Assembly: GCA_963082975.1 (NCBI GenBank)
Contig: OY720346.1
Span: 73,400,767 to 73,464,766 of the forward strand
Length of the DNA: 64,000 nt
Source of the DNA: Labia minor
Lineage: Eukaryota > Arthropoda > Insecta > Dermaptera > Spongiphoridae
Direction of reading: 5' to 3'
Numbering within the stretch: position 1 is the first letter of the stretch; each line of letters starts with the position of its first letter. A program made the translations under genes and the position numbers. Positions 11,630 to 22,440 of this stretch are shown here, piece after piece. The notes below the pieces were generated by a model, which was given only the letters and a program-made list of their open reading frames with translations, was not told where the DNA came from and made no database searches.

Positions 11630-12619
11630 AATTAATAAAAACAATAACAAGCATTTTATAAATGTCAAAACTCAGATATTAATGATCATAATAATAATAA
11701 TAATAATATAAATTGGAATTTCAAATCCTTAGAATACATTTTTAATTTCAATGTATAAATTTTGATTTATGAAATTTGACAAGACCTGAGACAAGACATC
11801 CCTGTAAATAGAAACCCAATTCTTCTATGTCTATCAAAAAATATATAAGTCTATTTTATGTGAAATAAAAATAAATTGAAAATGGAAAAAAAAATTGAAA
11901 TGATAAAAATCCATGTAATCTCCAAGGATGTTTGTGAATTAAAGAGCTTTTGAGGCAATTAAATATTTATTTTATTTTCTATGAACCTTTTTCCTAAGAA
12001 AATAACATTTCCAGATTTTTTTCAAAGTTTTATTTATTTATTGGAGACAAAGAGGTTCTCAATCTCAACTTCAATGGCTCAAAAAACAGTTGAATAATTA
12101 AGAAATAAATATTTTAGAGAAAATTAATTATTTTTGATGCTCATTTTACATTTAGGAGTGGCAAATCAATATTCTGATAAATTTTATAGATTTAAAATTA
12201 TAATGATTTGTAAATAGAGAAAAGAATTAATAACACTAGTATATAGTTATTAGTTTGTACAATTGACGATATTTATTAAAATTCACACTTTCCATGACAT
12301 GTCACAGGATTTTATCTTTTAAATTTTAAGGGGGAAAGAGAAAAGTTTGAATCATATAGAATTGATTCAGAAATTAAATTTTAATCTCAATTGGGTTAAA
12401 ATAAATATTTGTAAATAATAAGAGATGTCAACTTTGTAAATTAGTTAGTTAATTATTTTTTTTCTTTATTATTTATATAATAGTAAATTTATATTAATCC
12501 AGTATAAAAATTAGCAAGATATAATTTGAACTCAGTAAGAATCGTAAAAGATACATTACATAAGTATATATAATGTTGACTAATTAAACTATAACAATAT
12601 TTTCAAAGTTCATTTAGGG
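11630..12619. other. AT-rich single-copy DNA
   Basis: No gene or repeat family is recognised. An (ATA)n run lies at 11688-11708. Confidence 0.4.
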
Positions 12620-13376
12620 CATAGGTTCCCAAGGTGGTCTATATAGGCCCCTGGGGGTCTATTTTAACCCCCAAGGGGTCCACGGGATCGAATAACAAAT
12701 TTGGGGGTCCATGAAATGAAAAAGGGGGTCCATGGAGGTCTACGGCTCAAAAAAAAGGTAAATTGTTTTCCGACATGGATTTTTTGAATATGTTTCCAAA
12801 AAAAAACACGACATGGCTTTTGAAACATTTTTTGATTTTTTTGAATATATCTCTTCAAATAAAAAGGTAAATCGTTTTTCCGACATGGCTTTTGAAGCAT
12901 TTTTTGATTTTTCAATAAAATTAGCTGGAGTGTCTCCACTCGACTATCTCGCAATTTGAATTTGATTAAATAACAAAATATATTATATTTAAATTAAATT
13001 TAATTAATTATAAATTATAAATAATAAATATTAAACCAGAGCATGTTTGGCTTTTTGTTGATGGCACCACGTCATGTGTTGGCGCGTGAGATTTGCAGTG
13101 TTAAAAAATTAATTCTGGTACTTTCAGCAATTCAATCAAGCTGAAATTCTATATATATCAGTTTTATACAATTATTAATCATGTGAAAAATTATCAAACA
13201 TATATCTTTATTTTTACGGTCACTTTAGAGGAAAAAAAATCAAAACGTTGTAGGTAATGACCCTCTTCCGGTTGAGCTACATTTCTCAAAAGTTGATAGA
13301 AAACTATGAATTATGAATAATGTCTATGTACCAAATTTCATCATTCTAGCTCAAACCGTTTTTGCGTAATCTTGTC

Positions 13377-13430
<54 letters not shown>

Positions 13431-13650
13431 TTTTTCTCAACCTTAGTGAAAATGATTCAGGAACCTTCAAAACGTATAAAACCATCAAAATCTCAACATC
13501 GAAAATTTCGTGATCGCAATACTATCTCTGGCGAGATAGTAAAAAAGGGTAAATTTTTTTTATAAAAAATCAAAATCAATTTATGGGGTCTACCCAAAAC
13601 CGAAATATATGGCAAGGGGTCTACGACATAAAAAAGTTTGGGAACCTATG
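12620..13650. mobile_element. hAT element H2 with nested R1 insertion
   Basis: Perfect 13-bp inverted ends CATAGGTTCCCAA / TTGGGAACCTATG are flanked by ATTTAGGG (12612-12619) and ATTTAGAG (13651-13658), an 8-bp duplication with one mismatch. Internal GGGGTCTAC-type motifs occur near both ends. The interior has an imperfect tandem repeat (CCGACATGGCTTTTGAA...) and is split by an R1 copy at 12923-13540. Without R1 it is about 410 bp and non-coding. Confidence 0.88.
12923..13540 (-). mobile_element. R1 Helentron-like copy 3, nested in hAT
   Basis: A full-length copy. The 3' hairpin CTGGAGTGTCTCCACTCG plus ACTATCTCGC is at the left and the perfect 5' palindrome ACTATCTCTGGCGAGATAGT at the right. 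A long CA microsatellite (about 13386-13426) sits at the fixed family position. It lies inside H2, so it inserted after that hAT. Confidence 0.92.
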
Positions 13651-13801
13651 ATTTAGAGTAAAGAAGAATTGGATTCCCATGCGAGTGTGTCACCCCTTGA
13701 AGGCGGCAACCAGTCTAGCCAGGAAGCAGAAGCTGAAATCTCGACTGTTTATTGGTGTTAATTATGAATAAAATTTAACGCTATATAATTTTTTAATTAA
13801 C

Positions 13802-13840
<39 letters not shown>

Positions 13841-14316
13841 TATGTGTGTGTGTGTGTGTGTGTTATAATTCTCTCATTAATTTCTTGCAAGACTATTTTA
13901 TTCTAAGATATTTTAATTTTAGATCACTGATTGAGGAAAGATGATACAAGTTGCAGTGACATAAAATATAGCCTGCCCGGTGTGGACTGCACTTTCCCCC
14001 TACGTAATCCAGTAGATATATATTTATATAAATGTCTATAATCCAATTAAAATAAGGATTTAAATAAAATAAATGTGAGTATTAATTAATAATCGTGTCC
14101 ATTAAAAAAATAATATTTCACTACGAGATAAAAATGATGAATATCCCAAAATTAACTAAATATTATTCAAAGATGTTCATAAATTTAAATGAAAACAACA
14201 TTTATTTCTTTTTAACTCATTAATCTATTCTTTATTATTTATCTGAAACTTTATCACATTTATTTATATCGATTTACTCCGTGTTATATTTATATAACAT
14301 ACATATATATGGTGTA
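13651..14316. other. single-copy DNA with TA/TG microsatellite
   Basis: (TA)n at 13808-13842 runs into (TG)n at 13843-13862. GC-richer patches lie at 13670-13745 and 13970-14012, with no recognised exon. Confidence 0.45.
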
Positions 14317-15116
14317 CGAGGTCTGTTCAAAAGAAAAGGTGAATTTTGAATTTTCGCGGACTGTGTATATTCAATTATCGAAATATTTTTTGTTATGTTG
14401 GTACACAAATGTTTCTCATATGTTAACATTATCAGCCATTTTTAATTAGTTTTTTGTTTTTAATCACGTTTTTGTGTCTTCTTCTATTTTTTAAAGAACC
14501 TGTATTAAATTTTGCGTTAAAATCAAAGAAAGTGCTCCAATGCACTTAGAATGTTGACTGTGGCATTAGGCGAGTCTACTTTGTCTCGATAAAATGTTTA
14601 TAAGTAGTGCAAGCGCTTTACAGAAGGCCGAGAAGTTTGATCAAATGTGAAGATTTTGCTCAGTTTTCTTCGATTACACTGGCGTGGTCTATCATGAGTT
14701 CTTGCCAACAGGTCGTACTGTTAATATGGAATAATACAAGCAAGTTATGCAACAATTGCGTGAAGCAATACGACTTAACGATCGGAATTGTCGCCAAACA
14801 AATCATAGATAATGCACCAGCTCACAAATCATTGTTTATTTGTGATTTTTTGGCCAAAAACCTCAACGTTATAATGCCTCAACCACCGTATTCACCAGAT
14901 TTAGATCCCTGCGACTTTTTCCTATTCCCAAAACTGAAGAGACCAATGAAAAGAAAGCGTTTTGCCACAATTGATGAAATAAATTGGAAAAAGCTCTGGC
15001 ATAAGTGCATTATATCTGAGGGGAATTACTTTGAAGGGGGCAAAATGGATATTGATGAATAAATAAATACTTTTCGAAATAATTCAAAATTTACCTTTTC
15101 TTTTGTGCAACCCTCG
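14317..15116 (+). mobile_element. mariner transposon R4, internally deleted
   Basis: Inverted ends CGAGGTCTGTTCAAAAGAAA and ...TTTTCTTTTGTGCAACCCTCG enclose a truncated transposase gene (14607-15062). This is the fullest R4 copy here with both ends. The N-terminal DNA-binding region upstream of 14607 is out of frame and shortened. TA-containing flanks fit mariner insertion. Confidence 0.88.
14607..15062 (+). pseudogene. mariner transposase remnant, D34D C-terminal half
   Basis: Mariner transposases cut and paste their own element through a D,D34D catalytic triad. This 151-residue frame carries the second aspartate in IIDNAPAHKS and the third in PDLDPCDFFLFPKLK, separated by exactly 34 residues, then RFATIDEI and the GNYFEGGKMDIDE-like C-terminus. 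Normal length is about 340 residues. The HTH domain and the first aspartate block are lost; the apparent start MQALYRRPRS is a decayed version of the segment after the HTH. It cannot be catalytic. Confidence 0.88.
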
Positions 15117-16163
15117 TGTATTAATTAATATATACGGTATATATAGAGATAGATAGATAGAAATTGTATGATTGAGAGAAGCAGTTGTGTTAATTTCAAA
15201 AAAAATATCAAATGGTGGATTCCATATAAATTAATTGGATTTGTTTTTAATTTTTCAGATTAAAAAAAATCAAATAATAAAAATAGAAATCCTCTAAAAT
15301 ACCAAAACTAAAAATATTAGATATATACAATATAAAAAATCAATTCATGATAACCATTCACCATCGATGGTAATATTTTTATTTTTTTATTTTCATTTTT
15401 TTTAAATAAATATATATATATATATATATACTATATACTATATATATAAATATATATTATGAAACTCTAAATGAATCCCAAAACAATAGCCTGATCGAAA
15501 TATTAACAATAACAACAACAAAAGCATGAGCAATAAATAATAATTCTCCAAGTAAATACTTGCAATTTTGCTTTCCGGGTGCTGATTGTCATTTAATAAA
15601 GCCAATCAATATTCCCACAAGTATTAAAATAAAATCATAAAACAAAACAAAAAATAAATAAATAAATGTATAGAATAGATTTTATATTATAAATCGTCGA
15701 GTATTAAATGTGTATAGTATTGGTGGGGATGCATATAATCTCCCAAATGACTTTATTTAACAAAATATTTGGACACACACACACACACACCTGGTAGATG
15801 GAAAGATAACAGAAACAATTGGAATTATTAAATTGAATCTACCCAAAATGATATTTTATCAATTTGTCAATATTACCCCTTTTCTGAAGAACAATTTTTT
15901 CAGTTTAATTAGTCTTACTATAATGTTGTATTGAACAAAGTAGAGTGGTATATATCTATATATTTACTTAGCTACACAATATAAATATTATTTTATTATA
16001 ATTATATGTATTAATTTTGAATTAAGAATCGATATTTTCTGCAAAATAATTTTTAATTAAAGAATTAATAACAGAGATCCCTTAAAATGAAATTATTACA
16101 ATAATCCAAGATGGTAGCTTATTTATTTAACTTAGGAGAAAACGCGCACCGATATATATATAA
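15117..16163. other. AT-rich single-copy DNA
   Basis: Contains TATATA runs (15411-15431, 15446-15470), a (CA)n run (15774-15790) and a GATAGATAGATAG stretch (15149-15162). No gene is recognised. Confidence 0.4.
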
Positions 16164-16440
16164 GGCGCCACAGGGTGAGAGGTTAGTGTAGCTGGCTTCT
16201 TGTAGCCGTGGGTTCAAATCCCGGGCCTAACATGGGAATTTCTCTAACTGGGGTCTATGAGAGGGAGGCAACCCAGCCTCCGGGATCAACATTAGGCAAC
16301 AAAGCTACTTGATAGCGCCTCCGAACAAAAAAATCAAGGTAAAGGTTGATAGAACCCGTTCTACTGATCATAGGACACCTCATCGATATAACCAACTTGA
16401 TAGGCGTTGTCTTTGCGTAGGACGAACAAAAGGCAGAGGT
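16164..16440 (+). repeat. tRNA-derived SINE family A, copy 1
   Basis: The head begins GGCGCCACAGGGTGAGAGG. An A-box-like TAGTGTAGCTGG lies at 16184-16195 and a B box GGTTCAAATCC at 16211-16221, spaced as in a tRNA promoter. The body (TAGCGCCTCCGA, TTCTACTGATCATAGGACAC, CTTGATAGGCGTTGTC) is shared with 36263-36540 and partly 55797-56266. Confidence 0.8.
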
Positions 16441-16456
16441 TTTATATATATATATA

Positions 16457-17272
16457 CAGTAAAAGTCCTATAATCCGGCACGTTCGGGACCTGCTCGGTG
16501 CCGGACTACCGGAAATTCCGGATTATCGGGCGGTAATTATAAGAACAATTAGATTAATAATTATACTAAAAATATAGTATGCAAATACATACCACAAAGT
16601 TTATTTTACATTTCATATAATGTATGTACACGTACTGTAAAAAATATTACACTTTGATTTATAAAAGTCACGAATGTCTTTTTGTTTTCTTGACTTTTGG
16701 CGTTTAGTATAAAATTTATTTCTAATGATATGGTAATCAATAATTTCTGAAGCACTGTAGCTAGTCACAGTCGGCATTTAACAGGCCTTGAATAAAAGAC
16801 CTTCTAGAAAAGCATTTAAAATTTTGAATAACCCCTTGGTCCATGGGTTGAATCCAAGATTTTATGTTAAGTGGGAGCAGAGTAGCAACAATATTCCCAG
16901 AAACTAACTCATCTACTGGCAGGTGGGCTTTGCAATTGTCCAAAAGAAGGATGGCTTTTGTTTCTTCTGGTAGACCAAGGCTTTTGAAGGATTCCTTGAC
17001 CTCAGGCACCAAGTGTTCACCACTTGTCTTTAAAGAGGACGCAGTCACCCACGCATTTGATTGAGCATCGTATTGGACAGGCAAATGTGCATTCTTAAAA
17101 GCCCTGGGTTTTGAAAATTTACCTATCACAAAAGGGGAATAGCTCTCGAGCGTTTTTATTTGCTTTAAAGACACACTTTTGGAGAAAACCAAAATTTTTA
17201 CAATTTTCCGGAGTGATGCCGGACTATCGGGCATTCCGGACTGTTGGATGCCGGACTAATGGACTTTTACTG
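16457..17272 (-). mobile_element. pogo/Tigger-type transposon, deleted copy
   Basis: Inverted ends CAGTAAAAGTCCTATAATCC and ...TTAGTCCGGCA-type complement (TGCCGGACTAATGGACTTTT ACTG) are flanked by TA on both sides (16455-16456 and 17273-17274). It holds only the catalytic part of the transposase, on the minus strand. It inserted in the AT run following the SINE at 16164. Confidence 0.88.
16761..17234 (-). pseudogene. pogo/Tigger transposase DDE-domain fragment
   Basis: The 157-residue frame matches the DDE_1 pattern of pogo-like transposases: a PFVIGKFSKPRAFKNAHLP-type segment, VQYDAQSNAWVT, then LLLDNCKAHL with the second acidic residue, and LPLNIKSWIQPMDQGVIQNF with the third. The N-terminal CENP-B-type DNA-binding domain and the first aspartate block are absent; normal proteins are 400-600 residues. 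The frame is unusually intact for the other decayed copies here, suggesting a fairly recent internally deleted copy. Confidence 0.87.
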
Positions 17273-18914
17273 TACTAGCAGTTCCCGGCATCATTTGCTG
17301 CCGGCGGCATAAAATTCTTCTTAAAGGAACATTTTAAAACAACATTTCAAATAGTTACAAAACAACACAATGTTTAAATATAAAATTATTAACTTTATTA
17401 AAATCGTCGTAATAATTTTTTTATTTTTTTTTTTTTATTTGACACTCATTTAACAAAACAAAATTTAAAAAAAATTAAGTTAGTGACAATTTGTAACTAA
17501 CTTCATAATGTTACAGACATCTCATATACGACGGAAATTATATATATATATATATGTAAGAGTGGAATAGATAAATTAAGTGATTTATATATAAAAAATT
17601 AAAAATTTTAATATTTCTTGGTAGAAATAATATCATTTTTGTATCCAGTAACGAACTGGTATGAAAGGATTCTCTAAAGTGAGGAAGACTTAATATAAAA
17701 CCTTCATAGATGGTTTTATACTAAAACATTAATTACTAAATATTATAATAAGTATTAACTATAATAATATAAAAATACAAAATATATTATAGTTCATTAA
17801 TATATTTTTTTAACTTTGGAATTGATTATTGCTTGCTGGGTTTGTGTGAGTTATATTTCAAGGAAAATTGATTTTAATTTGTTTTTAAATGATTGTCCTC
17901 CTTTTCTGAAAATTTTCATCCTAATTAGTTATTAATTTTTTAATATAATAATATTGCTATTTATGTGTAGTATTATTATTGAATTTCAATTTAAAATTGT
18001 TGGCAAACAAACCGATTAGAATAAAATGAAGAGGTCGTTCTAAGAAAAGATGGCGCGAGAATCTGAACTTATAGGTTTTTTTTTTTTTAAAAAAAAAAGA
18101 AGTAGAAGAGGAAATTTAAAATAAAAAAAAAATAATTAATTTCAAAATTTCATTCAAATTAAAATGGGCAAGAGGTTTATCAAAAAAAAAAAAAAAAAGA
18201 TTGAGTATTGCTCTTTCGATGGGTTTCTTAATTCCAGGCAAGTGGGTATAAAAATTATGAAAAATAAATAGAAAGTTATTTAAATGGTGGTGGGGTTGAT
18301 AAATTATCCCACGCGGAGTTCTTCACCCTCGTTGCCTCTTTTTCTTGTACACCCCAAAAGAAAGAAAGATAGAAAGAGACATTGGGTGAAGAACCATCCC
18401 CCGCACCCTCCTAACCCCCTAAACACAATCTTACTCTTTTTGGTAAGTGTCTTCGTTCTCGCTCACCCCGTCCCTCCACCCTCTTCTATTCACCGTTGCT
18501 CTCTGTTGTTCAGTGAAGCATTTTCTCTTTATTTGTCCCCAAGAACCCCTCCAAATGTAGCGTGAAACGGAAAGAAAAAAAAAAGATAGAAATTTCACCG
18601 GGCGATCGTTGCACAGTGGTTGACTTCTTTTCGAGCACCCCAAACCATCGACTGGGCTCATTGGGCGCTTATTAACAGCCATTCGAAGATTAATGACCAG
18701 ACTGGTTAATAGAAATTATTTTTTTTTTTTTATTATTCACTATAATACTTCACCTCAATTAAAATTAGAGATATAAGAATTTTTTTGAATTTATTGATTT
18801 TGAAGAAAATTGAATAAAACTTGAAGATAAATTATAATGTATATTATAAGGAATTTTAATTTTTAATTCAAAATTAAATCGAAATCAATCCAAATAAAAA
18901 TAATAATATTTAGT
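17273..18914. other. single-copy DNA, GC-richer island at 18284-18690
   Basis: 17273-18280 is AT-rich without recognised content. The island at 18284-18690 is C- and G-richer and contains a consensus-like donor GGTAAGTGTC near 18442. The overlapping 93-residue plus frame (18284-18565) is rich in P, S and L from pyrimidine tracts and is not convincing as protein. Confidence 0.4.
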
Positions 18915-19040
18915 AAAAATCTATCTATCTCTGTAGTTCTTCATTGGTCTTCCATGCGGATGCTTCCCAATCGGTCTTCCCACCAATATATTAATTGCCA
19001 TTCTTTCCTCTCCCATTCCCCTTCGCAACCTTGTAGTAAA
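18915..19040 (-). pseudogene. RTE-type LINE 3' end fragment
   Basis: On the minus strand the DNA reads MAINILVGRPIGKHPHGRP, near-identical to the 43.7-kb fragment reading ILVGRPIGKRPHGRPRTR, and closes with an AGATAGATAG tail (about 18920-18932). RTE-like LINEs often end in such simple-repeat tails and in a basic GKRPxGRPxxRW C-terminus. The part between GRP and the tail is deleted. Confidence 0.7.
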
Positions 19041-19146
19041 AAATAATTTTAGAAATATGATATCATCAAATAGACATGGCAACCATGACGTATACTTCAA
19101 TTGTAAATTAGATTATAAAATATAAATAAACAACACCAGAATTTTT

Positions 19147-19577
19147 ACTATCTCGCCAGAGATAGTAAGTATTGTCATCACGAAAATTTTCGATGTTGAG
19201 ATTTTGATGTTTTTATACGTTTTGAAGGGTCCTGGATCATTTTCACTAAGGTTGAGAGAAATGTCTCTCTCTCTCTCTGTGTTTGTGTGTGTGTAAAGAT
19301 ATAAGTTTGATAACTAATAATTGTATAAAACTGCTATATATAGAATTTCAGCTTGATTGAATCGCTGAAAGTACCAGAATTAATTTTTTAACACTGCAAA
19401 TCTCACGCGCCAACACGTGACGTGGCGCAATCAACAAAGAGCCAAACATGCGCTGGTTTAATAAATATTATTTATTAGTTTTAATTTATAATTTAATTAA
19501 TTTAATTTAATTTAAATTAATATATGTTATATAATCCAATTCAAATTTGCGAGATAGTCGAGTGGAGACACTCCAGA
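19147..19577 (+). mobile_element. R1 Helentron-like copy 4, internally deleted
   Basis: Perfect 5' palindrome ACTATCTCGCCAGAGATAGT and intact 3' GCGAGATAGT plus hairpin. About 170 bp between the TG microsatellite (19278-19293) and AAAGATATAAGTTTG is missing. The ends are cleaner than the interior. Confidence 0.9.
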
Positions 19578-19599
19578 TTTTTTATTATAAAAATTAGAG

Positions 19600-19705
19600 T
19601 TATATTATATATATAAAGCTCTTTGACATTTGAACCTCGACGTTTCGGCGCCCATTTTGGCGCCATTTTCAAAAGAATTATCAGAAGGGAATTTTTATGA
19701 ATCTG
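19600..19705 (-). repeat. Penelope-like element tail with decayed hammerhead-like motif
   Basis: On the minus strand: GGCGCC, a 6-nt loop, GGCGCC, then GAAAC and GTCGAGGTTC. GGCGCC arms followed by GAAAC-GTC resemble stem II, the core and stem III of hammerhead ribozymes found in Penelope-like retroelement repeats. The upstream CUGAUGA core is not intact here (TTTTGAAAA). Short minus-strand frame LLKMAPKWAPKRRGS arises from the same block. Family assignment is by pattern only. Confidence 0.45.
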
Positions 19706-19734
19706 TGACTTGGTCTGTGTGACCAAGGATCAAT

Positions 19735-19905
19735 TTTGGGATTTTAGATAAAATGGAGGGGGGTATTCTTTGACTTAGCCTCGGGCAGTCTGTGGTTCGA
19801 ACCTGACATTTGTTAATATCGGTGGGAGTGCTTCAGAGCTTCCGAACGCAATAAGTCAAAGATGATGCACCCATTCTAACCCAAAATCTTTCACCAACTC
19901 ATGAA
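19735..19905. repeat. short inverted-repeat element with B-box-like motif
   Basis: GATTTTAGATAAAATGG...TTCTTTGACTTA at the left and TAAGTCAAAGATGATGCACC...CCCAAAATC at the right are imperfect inverted repeats. The middle has GTGGTTCGAACCTGACA, which resembles a pol III B box. It could be a SINE fragment or a MITE. Confidence 0.35.
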
Positions 19906-20175
19906 AATAATCTGCCAATCATTTTTCATAATAAAAACTTTCATGGAAGTAGAAATGAACATACCTATATATAATCTTTAAAAAATTTAAATTTGTGTAA
20001 TATAAGTTTATTAACCTATTATATTAAATCTATAGATAGCAATCAAAATTACAATTGCATTACAATAATAGAAATGTTTAATTTCTAATTAAGTTTTATA
20101 TTATAATATCGATTACAAAGAAATATAATGAAAGATGAATATTAGAAACGGTAATAATATATTATTATAAAAAAT

Positions 20176-20762
20176 CTGGAGTGTCTCCCCTCGACTATCT
20201 CACAAATTTGAATTGGATTATATAACATATATTGTTTAAATTAAATTAAATTAATTAAATTATAAATTAAAATTAATAAATAATATTTATTAAACCAGCG
20301 CATGTTTGTTGATGGCACCATGTCACGTGTTGGCGCGTGATTTGCAGTGTTAAAAAATTAATTCCGGTACTTTCAGCGATTCAATCAAACTGAAATTCTA
20401 TATATAGCAGATTTATACAATTATTAATCATGTGAAAAATTATCAAACATATATCTTTATTTTTACGGTCACTTTAGAGGAAAAAAAATCAAAACGCGTT
20501 GTAAGTAATTACCCTCTTCCGGTTGAGATACATTTCTCAAAAGTTGATAGAAAACTATGAATTTTGAATAATGTCTATGTACCAAATTTCAGTATTCTAG
20601 CTCAAACCGTTTTTGCGTAATCTTGTCTACATACATACACACACACAGACATTTTACTCAACCTTAGTGAAAATGATTCAGGAACCTTCAAAACGTATAA
20701 AAACATCAAAATCTCAACATTGAAAATTTTCGTGATCGCAATACTATCTCTGACGAGATAGT
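20176..20762 (-). mobile_element. R1 Helentron-like copy 5
   Basis: Full-length. 3' hairpin CTGGAGTGTCTCCCCTCG plus ACTATCTCAC (two changes) at the left; 5' palindrome with one change at the right. A short CA microsatellite lies at 20634-20648. It is in opposite orientation to the copy 600 bp upstream. Confidence 0.9.
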
Positions 20763-21313
20763 AAAAATGACAGAAAATAACACTCAAAATAAAATTGAAT
20801 TCAATCTCAATTAAAAAAAGATTATTAAACTAATTCAATTATTAAATTCTACACATTTAAAGCGTTATATACCACAAAAAAAACCATAACCACTCATTTT
20901 GAGAATAATGAAATATTTAGAAAAATTATCAAAAAAAAAATGAATAAAAGAACAATAACAACTTAGAAAAAAACATAAGGATTTTATATTTTTGTAATGA
21001 CATAAACATTACGGAGATATAATTTAAAATGAAAATCTCGAGACGAGTATCATTATGGGTAATAATTTTTTTTTTATGGGAAATTAAAAATATCGCTTAA
21101 AATAGCATTGCGACAATATTTCCTTTAATATGGTAATGTTATTATTATTATTATGATTATTATTATTATTATTTATTATTTATCTTATTTTCAGCTTAGT
21201 CTTGTAGATAAATTCAAGTCATTATATTATATTTGAGGATGTGAACGGGAATGTTTTTAAATAAAATTTCATAGAAAATAAGAATTTGATGATCAATTTG
21301 GATAATAAAATGA
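20763..21313. other. AT-rich DNA with TTA microsatellite
   Basis: (TTA)n-like runs at 21138-21180. No gene is recognised. Confidence 0.4.
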
Positions 21314-21385
21314 GCTGTGGCCAGACACAGAACCGACCGACGTTTTGAAATAAATTAATTTCCAAACATTATATATAATATATAG
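21314..21385 (-). mobile_element. R2 Helentron-like copy, 3' end (split by hAT)
   Basis: Contains the R2 3' inverted repeat (GAACCGACCGACG here, complement of CGTCGGTCGGTTC) and its outer hairpin, read on this strand as GCTGTGGCCAGACACAG. The remainder of the copy resumes at 23678, after the hAT element H3. Confidence 0.75.
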
Positions 21386-21474
21386 CAGGGGTGGCCAACA
21401 CGTCGACCGCGGTCGACCGGTCGACTGCAAAGGCTTTAAAAGTAGCCCGCGAAGCCAAAGTTGGAAAAGTTAAA

Positions 21475-21645
21475 AGGTAAAGGACATGAATTTTCCATGG
21501 GAGAGGGAAGGCAGAAAAAATCATGAGCTCACGTGAGGTCAGGAACGCCAATCCCTGAAATAGAATTCTTTTCTACTGGGATTATAGAAAAGAATCGACT
21601 CGCTACCGAGGATATTATTTTTAAATTTATTAAAAATTAATTTTA
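21475..21645 (+). repeat. internal direct repeat of H3, left copy
   Basis: Shares with 23070-23244 the blocks GGTAAAGGACATGA, ATCATGAGCTCACGTGAGG, ACGCCAATCCCTGAAATAG, TAGAAAAGAATC and GATATTATTTTTAAATTTAT in the same order. Confidence 0.8.
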
Positions 21646-22214
21646 CATTTCATGAAACATATTCAATTTTTTCTTATTGCTTCATATATAAAAACAATAA
21701 AATTATTTCCTTCATTTTCAAGTAATTTTTATGTTATTTAAAGGTATTTATTTTTGAATATAAAATTTGAAAATAGAATAGAATAGCAGGAAAAATGTTT
21801 CAATGTTAAAATACAAAAAAGAAGGAATGATTGGGATGGAAAAGTTGGTTAAATCGATTTATTAAAATAATTCGTATTAATTTATTTGTCGTATAATACG
21901 TAGTATAATTAATTTGTATATAATTTCATTTAACGAAGGGGAAATAATATAATTTATTTTGAAAATAAAGTCAAAGGCAGTTGAATCTCATCCATTGGGG
22001 GTAAGCAATGCAGTATTGCTATGCTGTCCCCTTCAAGGTCACCGAGAAGCAAAGCATTGGAGGTGGGGGCGAAAATTTATTAAATATATATAATTAATAT
22101 ATCAGTAAAAAGTTTAAAATCTATATTTTATAAAATTAAATTTTTATTTGAATCTTTTCTAAAATTTGTTAAACTTCATTTAAATTAATAGGAATAAATA
22201 AATTTACAATTAAT

Positions 22215-22440
22215 TCTTGATTGAGGGATGATTTCAGTGGTGACGCCGGTCAACGTCTTCGACTGGAAAGGGAATGGCAACTGATGGCAACTGATTGCGA
22301 ACGAAGCACACCGACAGGCAAGCATGCAGGCCAGGAGGGAGGGTGGGTGAGGGGAGATGAGGTGGCGGGGGGTTCAACATGGCGGCAAATCTTTGCAATC
22401 TGTCAAAATTCAATAATTAATATTTAATAAACGAAGCACC
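22215..22440 (+). other. GC-rich block inside hAT H3 (possible captured DNA)
   Basis: A GC-rich stretch with GGTGACGCCGGTCAACG, GGAGGGAGGGTGGG and GGTGGCGGGGGG. It has a 68-residue open frame (22221-22427) with no recognised motif. It contrasts with the AT-rich rest of H3, so host-sequence capture is possible. Confidence 0.3.

Noticed and set aside
14607-15062. Intact host gene encoding a transposase-like protein
   Set aside because: It lacks the DNA-binding region and first aspartate and sits between mariner ends; it is a deleted transposon copy.
16864-17064. 66-residue plus frame
   Set aside because: Antisense shadow of the pogo/Tigger transposase.
18284-18565. 93-residue frame as a coding exon
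   Set aside because: Composition is dominated by pyrimidine tracts (P, S, L) and there is no motif; only the donor-like site is noteworthy.
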